Shown here piece by piece: positions 7,588-13,638 of a stretch of 18,482 nucleotides of DNA. Numbering within the stretch: the first letter of the stretch is position 1; every line of letters begins with the position of its first letter. The position numbers were made by a program, and so were the translations under genes. Location of the stretch: assembly GCA_964508975.1 (NCBI GenBank), contig CAZDVQ010000079.1, forward strand, positions 1 to 18,482. Direction: 5' to 3'. The notes beneath the pieces were generated by a model. The model did no database searches. It was not told where the DNA came from and worked only from the letters and a program-made list of their open reading frames with translations. This DNA is from CAZDVQ01 sp964508975. Lineage in GTDB: Bacteria > Bacteroidota > Bacteroidia > Chitinophagales > Saprospiraceae.

Positions 7588-8043
7588 CTATTGGAGGTGA
7601 ATCCTAAAGGGCAAAATAAATTGGACCCTAACAGCCTGGCCTCTTTGATATCCTGGTCGCCAGGCTGGCATCTCGTTAATCAGTCGCAAGGCCTCGTCTG
7701 CTAGGGTTGGGTGGCCAGCTTTTATGACTTGCACATCGCCAACGCTGCCATCGGTATTGACTATGAATCGGACCACCACAGTACTTTCCACGCCTGCTTC
7801 TTTGGCTGCTTTAGGGTAACGCAAGTTTTTTGAAAAGTATTCAAGGAGGTTCTTGTCGCTGCAGCTCTTTTTTTCATCATGTGTAGCGTCTAGGCTATCA
7901 CAGCTTAAAAGAATTGGCATTTCTTGCACAATGGTGAAAACCTCGCCTGTATCTACTGGCTGGTTTTGGTTTAAACTGTCTTGTTGCGCCGTTGCGATGT
8001 TCAACAAATTCAACAGCATCAAGCTGAATAGAAACTTTCTCAT
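7588..8043 (-). CDS. Secreted TonB C-terminal-domain protein, copy 1
   Basis: 151 residues. Signal peptide MRKFLFSLMLLNLLNIATAQ is followed by a short linker and the Bacteroidota pre-domain pattern MPILLSCDSLDA...KKSCSD with two cysteines. A TonB C-terminal domain then runs from ~75 to 150 (LRYPKAAKEAG, VVVRFIVNTDGSVGDVQVIK, EALRLINEMPAWRPG, QAVRVQFILPFRI). There is no N-terminal transmembrane anchor or long proline-rich spacer, so it is probably periplasmic rather than a classical ExbBD-linked energy transducer. Its role is unknown. It starts 7 bases after the stop of a closely related paralogue, so the pair is a tandem duplication and probably one operon. Its stop codon faces that of pdxH across a single base. 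Confidence 0.85.
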   Translation of the reverse strand: MRKFLFSLMLLNLLNIATAQQDSLNQNQPVDTGEVFTIVQEMPILLSCDSLDATHDEKKSCSDKNLLEYFSKNLRYPKAAKEAGVESTVVVRFIVNTDGSVGDVQVIKAGHPTLADEALRLINEMPAWRPGYQRGQAVRVQFILPFRIHLQ

Positions 8044-8050
8044 GTTTAGG

Positions 8051-8509
8051 CTATTGGAGTTTAAACCTTACGGGAACAGTATATTGTACTCTTATTGCTT
8101 TGCCTCCTTGCCGACCAGGAGCCCAGGCTGGCATATTTTTTATCAGTCGCAAGGCTTCTTCATCCAGGGCAGGGTCTACAGATTTAACCACCTTCTCATC
8201 ACTCACACTACCATCGGCATTGACGGTAAACTGGACAACTACCGTGCCTCCCATCTTTTTTTTGCGGGCGCTTAATGGGTATTGTATATTTTGTTGAATA
8301 TATTTTATCAGTGCAATGTCACTACATTTTTTTTTATCCCCGTATGAAGCGTCTAGGCTATCACAGCTTAAAAGAATTGGCATTTCTTCCACCGGGTCAA
8401 TCAACAGCCTGGGCGGTGGCGGAGGTACGCTTTGGCTTAAACTGTCATGTTGCGCCACGGTGATGTTCAAAAAATTCAACAGCATCAAGCTGAAAAGTAA
8501 CTTTTTCAT
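8051..8509 (-). CDS. Secreted TonB C-terminal-domain protein, copy 2
   Basis: 152 residues, paralogous to the downstream neighbour. Signal peptide MKKLLFSLMLLNFLNITVAQ is followed by a short VPPPPPR stretch, then the same MPILLSCDSLDA...KKKCSD cysteine pattern and the TonB domain (IQYPLSARKKKMGG, VVVQFTVNADGSVSDEKVV, EALRLIKNMPAWAPG, IRVQYTVPVRFKL). DNA identity between the copies is high in the signal-peptide region and around the stop codon, which points to a fairly recent duplication. This copy lies first in the operon and directly behind a good promoter. It also lacks a membrane anchor, so periplasmic location is inferred. Confidence 0.85.
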   Translation of the reverse strand: MKKLLFSLMLLNFLNITVAQHDSLSQSVPPPPPRLLIDPVEEMPILLSCDSLDASYGDKKKCSDIALIKYIQQNIQYPLSARKKKMGGTVVVQFTVNADGSVSDEKVVKSVDPALDEEALRLIKNMPAWAPGRQGGKAIRVQYTVPVRFKLQ

Positions 8510-8554
8510 GTTTGGGGGGTTAGGGTAGTGGAGGCTTTTTTACTAGAGCCTGTA

Positions 8555-8583
8555 CAAAGGTAACAATTTTATTTGTAAAGTGC
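8555..8583 (-). promoter_or_regulatory. Bacteroidota-type promoter of the TonB-domain gene pair
   Basis: The minus strand has TACCTTTG (8555-8562) with TTTG about 20 bases upstream, matching both the -7 (TAnnTTTG) and -33 (TTG) elements at normal spacing. It lies about 45 bases before the ATG at 8509 and is the best two-element promoter in the window. Confidence 0.65.
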
Positions 8584-8648
8584 AAAGCACGGCTCCAAGC
8601 GTTCCCCGCTAATTTTACCATTCACCCATCTTTACCAACCTTTACCCA

Positions 8649-8756
8649 TTTTTTGGGCGTTCCGGCGCGATGCGCCGTCGCTCCTTTCCGGGGTTCGCTG
8701 CGCTCCGTGCTGCGCACCAGCGCCTGCGGCGCTGCCCTCCAAGCAGCTAACGCTGG
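8649..8756 (+). repeat. GC-rich palindromic repeat R3 (head at left)
   Basis: Begins with T6 then GGGCG, followed by GGCGC-GAT-GCGCC (8664-8676) and GTCG, the same head as R1. Further in, AGCGCC-TGC-GGCGCT (8719-8733) sits at the same place as AGCCGC-TGC-GCGGCT in R1: the arms differ but remain complementary. Flanked on the right by an 8-bp stem-loop (8757-8779, AAACGGCG/CGCCGTTT). Confidence 0.75.
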
Positions 8757-8782
8757 AAACGGCGATAAATCCGCCGTTTTTA

Positions 8783-8845
8783 GATAGGAGATAGGAACGA
8801 TGAGATAGGAGATAGGAACGATGAGATAGGAGAGATGAACGATGA
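8783..8845. repeat. Tandem repeat, three 21-bp units made of heptads
   Basis: Three consecutive 21-bp units, each read as the heptads GATAGGA, GATAGGA, ACGATGA. Units 1 (8783-8803) and 2 (8804-8824) are identical; unit 3 (8825-8845) has GAGATGA as its middle heptad. The array lies between R3 and R4. There is no spacer structure as in CRISPR. Confidence 0.85.
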
Positions 8846-8930
8846 ACCGAAAGTTGGGGCTCTACCCCTAAGCCAAATTTTAGGGATTCCTATACCTTTC
8901 ATCTGTGCAATTATATAATCAGAAATCCAT

Positions 8931-8960
8931 TAATAATTAATAATTAACAATTAATAATTA
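8931..8960. repeat. AT-rich TAATAATTAA simple repeat
   Basis: A run of TAATAATT/AATTAATAATT units, nearly self-complementary around the central ACAATT, directly left of R4. Low-complexity and non-coding. Confidence 0.6.
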
Positions 8961-8962
8961 AA

Positions 8963-9088
8963 AACGGTGGCTTTGCCGCCGTTCTCGCGCCAGGTGCCCG
9001 GAGGGGGCCGCCAAAGGCGGCAGCGCGAAGCGCCAAGCGAACAGCGCGCCCGTAGGGGACCGACGGCGCACAGCGCCGGGGCGCCCAT
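8963..9088 (-). repeat. GC-rich palindromic repeat R4 (head at right)
   Basis: Read on the minus strand it starts with T8, ATGGGCG, then GGCGC-TGT-GCGCC (9065-9077) and GTCGG: the same head as R1, R3 and R5. Other hairpins are GCCGCC-AAA-GGCGGC (9007-9021), GCGC-GAA-GCGC (9023-9033) and, at the left end, AACGGTGGC-TTT-GCCGCCGTT (8963-8983, one wobble). It is oriented opposite to R3, so the two face head-out. Its head abuts the terminator of the lipase gene. Confidence 0.75.
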
Positions 9089-9120
9089 AAAAAAAACATC
9101 CGCCTACGAGGGGCAGATGC
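9089..9120 (-). terminator. Rho-independent terminator of the lipase-like gene
   Basis: On the minus strand GCATCTGCC pairs with GGCGGATGT (9 bp including two wobbles; loop CCTCGTA), followed by a T8 tract. It lies about 43 bases after the stop codon at 9163. The T-tract is shared with the start of R4. Confidence 0.75.
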
Positions 9121-9162
9121 TTTTAATAGAATTATGTCGTTTAGGTGTGCACTAGATGAAGC

Positions 9163-10374
9163 TTATCTATACGTTTCAAAGAAATCTAATGCCCGGAGCA
9201 AGGATGGGATAGCGCAATCCTGGTGGGTGTAGTTGCCGGCGTTGTACAATTCAACATCGTAAAAACCTTTTGCCCTGAACGTGTTGTAGGTCACCAAGGT
9301 GTTTTGTGGGTGAACATGCAGGTCGGTTGGGCAGTAGCACATCAACATCGGGGCTTTGGGTGTCCAGTTGTAAGTATCGTTTTTGCGCAAGGCCACGCGG
9401 AATGGGTGGTACATGTCGGTCATGTAATCGTCAAATACATCCTGGCGGATAATGTTGGCGGGAACATCGGTGCCCATCGCGTTGTCAATGTGCCAAGCGC
9501 CGTACTCCCCGTTGAATAGTATCGGGAATAAGCTATCTTGTGGCGACGTGAAAAAATCGCTCAAGCTAGGGTACATGCTGTAGGCTTCATTATAGGCCAT
9601 CAACAAGTATGGAAGGTAATACGGTGCGATGTACGGTTGGCGTGATTCCATCACACGGGCTTGCGTTTCCGACATGTCGTACGCACCCGACATAGGTGCG
9701 GTAGCCGTAATTTTAAACTCGTCGGCAAAGTCGCGCTCAATAGCTCTTTGTGTGGCCATAGTGGCATGACCCCCTTGTGAGTAACCAAACAGGTACAATT
9801 TATCGTTGAAGCCAAAGCTGTCATCACTTTCATCCATGTTGCGAACCGCCCGTATCATGTCAATACTGGCCGAAGCTTCAGAATCAGCATGTTGGTAAGG
9901 GTGTAAGCCAGGCGAATCGCCCAAGCCAAGGTAATCGGGCATAGCTACAGCATAACCTTTGGCTCCGGCCATCAACAAGCCAATCACCGACTCGTAGCTC
10001 ATGTAAGAGGGTACGTCTTGCTTGCGCACAACGGTACCGTGCATATAGCAACCCAAGGGCAACTGACCGCCTGTACCACGCGGAATGAATAATGCTCCCG
10101 AGGCAAAGGTTGAGTTTCCATGTACGTCGATGGTTGTATATTTAACCCGGTAAACATCTACCCCAAATTCTGAGGGTAAAATGAATTGTAAAATTGGGCT
10201 GCCCAAGGTGCCTTTAACCGAGTCGACCTGCGCCGCAGAATAAGAGGCTATTTGCTCTGTCGAGATGATTTTACCAGTATTAGGCGCCAGTTTTTCAAAT
10301 GGATCGGCTTTTTGACAAGCGCCTACCGCCAAGGCGATAGCTAATAAGGCCACTAAGTGTTTAATGTTTTTCAT
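9163..10374 (-). CDS. Lipase-like alpha/beta-hydrolase lipoprotein
   Basis: 403-residue serine hydrolase resembling the secretory-lipase family. The ATG at 10374 directly precedes a lipoprotein signal (MKNIKHLVALLAIALAVGAC; lipobox VGAC, Cys20), so it should be an envelope-anchored lipoprotein; the frame extends 11 codons further upstream without a better start. The nucleophile elbow is GYSQGG (Ser ~199), the likely acid is Asp ~351 in CPTDLHVHP, and the likely His is ~384 in NYTHQDCAIP. PDYLGLGDSPG upstream of the elbow is typical of these enzymes. Substrate (lipid or other ester) is not determinable. A terminator follows. No exact TAnnTTTG box is seen upstream; two operator-like palindromes lie 160-250 bases ahead of it. 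Confidence 0.85.
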   Translation of the reverse strand: MKNIKHLVALLAIALAVGACQKADPFEKLAPNTGKIISTEQIASYSAAQVDSVKGTLGSPILQFILPSEFGVDVYRVKYTTIDVHGNSTFASGALFIPRGTGGQLPLGCYMHGTVVRKQDVPSYMSYESVIGLLMAGAKGYAVAMPDYLGLGDSPGLHPYQHADSEASASIDMIRAVRNMDESDDSFGFNDKLYLFGYSQGGHATMATQRAIERDFADEFKITATAPMSGAYDMSETQARVMESRQPYIAPYYLPYLLMAYNEAYSMYPSLSDFFTSPQDSLFPILFNGEYGAWHIDNAMGTDVPANIIRQDVFDDYMTDMYHPFRVALRKNDTYNWTPKAPMLMCYCPTDLHVHPQNTLVTYNTFRAKGFYDVELYNAGNYTHQDCAIPSLLRALDFFETYR

Positions 10375-10533
10375 TTGCTTAAGGGTTAGGGTTAATTTAG
10401 ACCTCAAAATACAAGTAATTTGTAAATTTTGCTAAATTAATGTAAATGTGAATTGTTTTGTGGCTGAAAATCAATTTTTTATTTGGTGTTTAAGTCCTGC
10501 TCTTGCATTCCTTTGGTTGATGCTAAAAAATAA

Positions 10534-10565
10534 GTCCAAAAGTGCAGTAAAATGCACTTTTGGAC
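10534..10565. promoter_or_regulatory. Perfect operator-like palindrome A
   Basis: GTCCAAAAGTGCA (10534-10546) and its exact reverse complement (10553-10565) separated by 6 bases. It shares the AAAAGTGCA half-site with palindrome B about 66 bases to the right. Such a repeated dyad is typical of a dimeric repressor binding site; no regulator gene is adjacent. Confidence 0.6.
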
Positions 10566-10599
10566 CATTGATGATACACGTTGATCAAAATTTCTATCT

Positions 10600-10623
10600 A
10601 AAAGTGCATTATATTACACTTTT
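10600..10623. promoter_or_regulatory. Operator-like palindrome B (one mismatch)
   Basis: AAAAGTGCA (10600-10608) faces TACACTTTT (10615-10623), with one mismatched pair and a short AT spacer. It has the same half-site and centre spacing as palindrome A, so they look like two copies of one site. Together they sit in a 350-bp gap between cphA and the lipase-like gene that holds no credible gene. Confidence 0.5.
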
Positions 10624-10669
10624 GACTGTAAAACAAAATCAGCGCTTTATGCTTACCAATAAAACGAGC

Positions 10670-10709
10670 AAATGATAAAATGACTGGTATTACAATCATT
10701 TTATCATTT
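10670..10709. repeat. 14-bp perfect inverted repeat downstream of cphA
   Basis: AAATGATAAAATGA (10670-10683) and its exact reverse complement (10696-10709) flank a 12-base loop, 16 bases after the cphA stop codon on the minus strand. A transcript end or protein site is possible; there is no following T-run of terminator type, so its role is open. Confidence 0.65.
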
Positions 10710-10724
10710 ACTCATTTCATCAAT

Positions 10725-13376
10725 TTAAAGGTTCGGAATATCGCTACGGGTTACGCCGTACAGCCTGTCGGCTTCTTCTTCCTTGAACTTGGTCACGAGG
10801 TTTAGGGCATCTGGCACCACATCGCTACTGATAACGATGAGGGAACCTTTCTGCGCATTGGTAATCGCGTGGGTTATGGCTTCCGTCTCGGTCCTGAAAA
10901 TCTGGGTTTTCTTGTTCGGGTCAACGGAATGGATACCTTTCAGCAAGAACCCAATGATTTCTTCTTCTGAACGGCCACGTAGGTTTTTGTCTTGGCGGAT
11001 GATGAGTTCATCAAACATCTCAGCGGCAATTTTGCCCAACTCTTCGGTGTCCTCGGGGCGGCGGTCACCAACCCCGGCAATGATACCTACCTTCACGCTG
11101 CCGTCCATTTTTTCAACCAGTTTTTGCAAGGCCCTAAAGCCTGCTGGGTTATGCGCATAGTCGAGCATCACGTCGAAGTCCTTGAAGTTGAACAAGTTCA
11201 AACGGCCTGGCGTTTGCGACGGCGATGGAATGAACGACTCTAACGATACCTTCAGGTCTTCAATGGCTAGCCCGTTGATATAACCGGTAATGACAGCTGG
11301 CAATACGTTTTGTATCATGAAAGCTGCCTTGCCACCCATGGTAAGCGGTACATTCACCGCCTTGGTCACGCGCATTTTCCACTCGCCTTTGCAAAGCGTG
11401 ATATAACCGTTTTCGTAAATGGCCGATAAGCCACCAGCCTTCATATGTTTCAGTATGCGTGGGTTATTCTCATCCATTGAGAAAAGGGCCACTTTGCTTT
11501 TCACGTTGCTGCGCATCTCGTAAACGCGGTCGTCGTCAGCATTCAAAACGGCATAGCCATCTGGTTTAACGGTTTCGGGGATTACCCCTTTTACCTTGGC
11601 CAACTGGTCGATGGTATGAATACCTTTCAAGCCCAAGTGGTCAGCAGCCACGTTGGTCACGATGCCTACGTCGCAGGTTTTAAAGCCTAGACCAGCGCGG
11701 AGTAAGCCGCCACGGGCACATTCCAACACGGCGAAATCAACGGTCGGGTCGCGGAGTACGAACTCGGCACTAGCTGGCCCAGTGCAATCGCCCGTCATTA
11801 GCAAGCGGTTCTGGATGTAAACACCATCGGTAGTGGTATAGCCTACCTTGAAACCGCGTAGGCGCATCATGTGTGCAATGAGTCGGGTGGTGGTGGTTTT
11901 ACCGTTGGTACCAGTTACCGCCACGATAGGAATACGGGCAGTTGATCCCGGTGGGAACAACATGTCAATCACGTGCGCGGCCACGTTGCGGGGTAAGCCC
12001 GACGATGGCGCGAGGTGCATCCTGAAGCCAGGGGCTGCGTTCACTTCCAACACGGCGCCGCCAGTTTCCGTCACGGGCACGGTAATATCAGAAGTCATGA
12101 GGTCAATACCGCACACATCGAGGCCGATGATGCGCGAAATCCGCTCGGCCATGAAGATATTGAAAGGGTGAACGATGTCGGTCACGTCCTCAGCTGTGCC
12201 ACCTGTACTGAGGTTGGCAGTATCTTTCAGTTTGAGGAACTCGCCAGCGGCTAGCACGGTCTCCAAGGTGTATCCTTTCTCCTCGATGAGGCCCATGGTG
12301 AGGTCGTTGAGCGATATTTGCGTCAGTACGTTCTCGTGCCCGTAGCCACGGCGTGGGTCGGCGTTGGTTTTATCTACCAGTTGTTGGATGGTTGATATAC
12401 CATCGCCAACAACGTGGGCGGCGGTACGTTTGGCTGCTGCTACCAACTTGTGGTTAATCACCAGCAGTCGGTAATCTTCCCCGGTGATGAATTTCTCGAT
12501 AATCACCGAGCTACTTACTTTTTTAGCTGCCTCGAACGCCACTTCAGCATCTTCCCAGTTGCGGATATCTGTGGTGATACCCCGGCCGTGATTGCCATTG
12601 ATGGGTTTAACCACCAGCGGGTAGCCCACATAACGCACGGCATCTTTTAGCCCTTCGAGGGTCTTTACAATATCGCCCTTAGGTACAGGTACCTCGGCTT
12701 GTTCGAGCAAGAATTTGGTATCTTCTTTATCGCAAGCCAATTCAACACCAATGCTGCTGGTTTGGCTGGTTACGGTAGCTTGGATGCGTTTTTGGTTTGA
12801 GCCATAGCCGAGTTGACAGAGCGAATATTTATTGAGGCGTATCCATGGAATACCACGGGCTTCGGCTTCCTCGATGATCGAGCCGGTGCTGGGCCCGAGG
12901 CGTTCTTTCTCGCGAATTTCGCGCATTTCTTGTACATCAGCGGCCAAGTCGTAAGGTTGGCTGTCCACCAAAGCCTGGGCAATGGCCACGGCTGCCTTGG
13001 CGGCAAAGCGGCCTACTTTTTCCTCCATGTAGTCAAATACCACGTTGTAAACTCCGTGTTCGCCGTAGTCGCGGGTACGGCCAAAGCCTACGTTCATACC
13101 CGCCATGGATTGTATTTCAAGGGCGATGTGTTCAATCACGTGGCCCATCCAAGTACCTTCTTCTACACGTTGGAAAAAACCACCTGCGGTACCAACCGAG
13201 CAACGATGCTCGTACATGGTTGGGAACATAGCTTTTAAACGATCGTTAAACCCTGCAATTTTATTGGTGGGTAGTTCTTCTAGCTCTTCTAAGTCGAGCA
13301 CCATGACAATCAGTTTGTGGCGGTTTATCGACCAGTAGTTTGGGCCGCGCATGGCGTTAATCTCGCGAATTCTCAT
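10725..13376 (-). CDS. cphA: Cyanophycin synthetase
   Basis: Polymerises aspartate and arginine into the storage polypeptide cyanophycin using ATP. 883 residues is the normal length. Three domains in the expected order: the N-terminal CphA domain (MRIREINAMRGPNYWS, VEEGTWMGHVIEHIALEIQ), an ATP-grasp domain (~190-480; VVKPINGNHGRGITTDIR, VLEVNAAPGFRMHLAPS) that makes the first peptide bond, and a Mur-ligase-like domain beginning near residue 487 with the P-loop VTGTNGKTTTTRLIAHMMR and later LDYAHNPAGFRAL and AGVGDRRPED. All are intact. The ATG at 13376 is the natural start. No exact TAnnTTTG box is seen upstream. A cyanophycinase gene, often paired with cphA, is not present on either side in this window. 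Confidence 0.93.
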   Translation of the reverse strand: MRIREINAMRGPNYWSINRHKLIVMVLDLEELEELPTNKIAGFNDRLKAMFPTMYEHRCSVGTAGGFFQRVEEGTWMGHVIEHIALEIQSMAGMNVGFGRTRDYGEHGVYNVVFDYMEEKVGRFAAKAAVAIAQALVDSQPYDLAADVQEMREIREKERLGPSTGSIIEEAEARGIPWIRLNKYSLCQLGYGSNQKRIQATVTSQTSSIGVELACDKEDTKFLLEQAEVPVPKGDIVKTLEGLKDAVRYVGYPLVVKPINGNHGRGITTDIRNWEDAEVAFEAAKKVSSSVIIEKFITGEDYRLLVINHKLVAAAKRTAAHVVGDGISTIQQLVDKTNADPRRGYGHENVLTQISLNDLTMGLIEEKGYTLETVLAAGEFLKLKDTANLSTGGTAEDVTDIVHPFNIFMAERISRIIGLDVCGIDLMTSDITVPVTETGGAVLEVNAAPGFRMHLAPSSGLPRNVAAHVIDMLFPPGSTARIPIVAVTGTNGKTTTTRLIAHMMRLRGFKVGYTTTDGVYIQNRLLMTGDCTGPASAEFVLRDPTVDFAVLECARGGLLRAGLGFKTCDVGIVTNVAADHLGLKGIHTIDQLAKVKGVIPETVKPDGYAVLNADDDRVYEMRSNVKSKVALFSMDENNPRILKHMKAGGLSAIYENGYITLCKGEWKMRVTKAVNVPLTMGGKAAFMIQNVLPAVITGYINGLAIEDLKVSLESFIPSPSQTPGRLNLFNFKDFDVMLDYAHNPAGFRALQKLVEKMDGSVKVGIIAGVGDRRPEDTEELGKIAAEMFDELIIRQDKNLRGRSEEEIIGFLLKGIHSVDPNKKTQIFRTETEAITHAITNAQKGSLIVISSDVVPDALNLVTKFKEEEADRLYGVTRSDIPNL

Positions 13377-13561
13377 AGTGTATATTGGGTTTAAGTGTTG
13401 GTTTAACGAATATTTGTATCAAGGCAGCAATAATAAACTAAATATTGAATATGCAGGCTATTTGCACGCAAAAGTTTTGAAAAACGATATAAAGTAGTGA
13501 TTTTATTTGTTCTAGATGTGCATGTACCCGCATGCTTTTATGCAATGAAAACAACGAGAAA

Positions 13562-13596
13562 GATAGGAGATAGGAGAGAGAAGATAGGAGATAGAA
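13562..13596. repeat. GATAGGA heptad array
   Basis: Five consecutive heptads (GATAGGA, GATAGGA, GAGAGAA, GATAGGA, GATAGAA) in the 262-bp gap between cphA and the DUF2279-like gene. It has the same unit and period as the array at 8783-8845, more than 4.7 kb away. Confidence 0.75.
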
Positions 13597-13605
13597 GAGG
13601 TTTCT

Positions 13606-13633
13606 AAAACCTGATAACTAAAACCTAATAACT
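13606..13633. repeat. Two 14-bp direct repeats
   Basis: AAAACCTGATAACT followed directly by AAAACCTAATAACT, one difference, just after the heptad array and 6 bases from the stop of the DUF2279-like gene. The rest of the gap (13377-13561) is AT-rich with nothing I can name. Confidence 0.6.
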
Positions 13634-13638
13634 AACCC

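Noticed and set aside
8757..8779. Stem-loop AAACGGCG/CGCCGTTT followed by T's, plus-strand terminator candidate
   Set aside because: There is no plus-strand gene for it to terminate; more likely part of the R3 repeat block.
8783..8845. Possible CRISPR array
   Set aside because: The 21-bp units are directly contiguous with no unique spacers and no cas genes are nearby.
8967..9155. 62-codon plus-strand open frame
   Set aside because: Lies inside R4 and the lipase terminator; its Arg/Gly/Ala-rich translation is a by-product of the GC-rich repeat.
10448..10675. 75-codon plus-strand open frame in the gap between the lipase-like gene and cphA
   Set aside because: It runs through both palindromes, has no recognisable domain, promoter or family resemblance, and its composition looks like AT-rich non-coding DNA.
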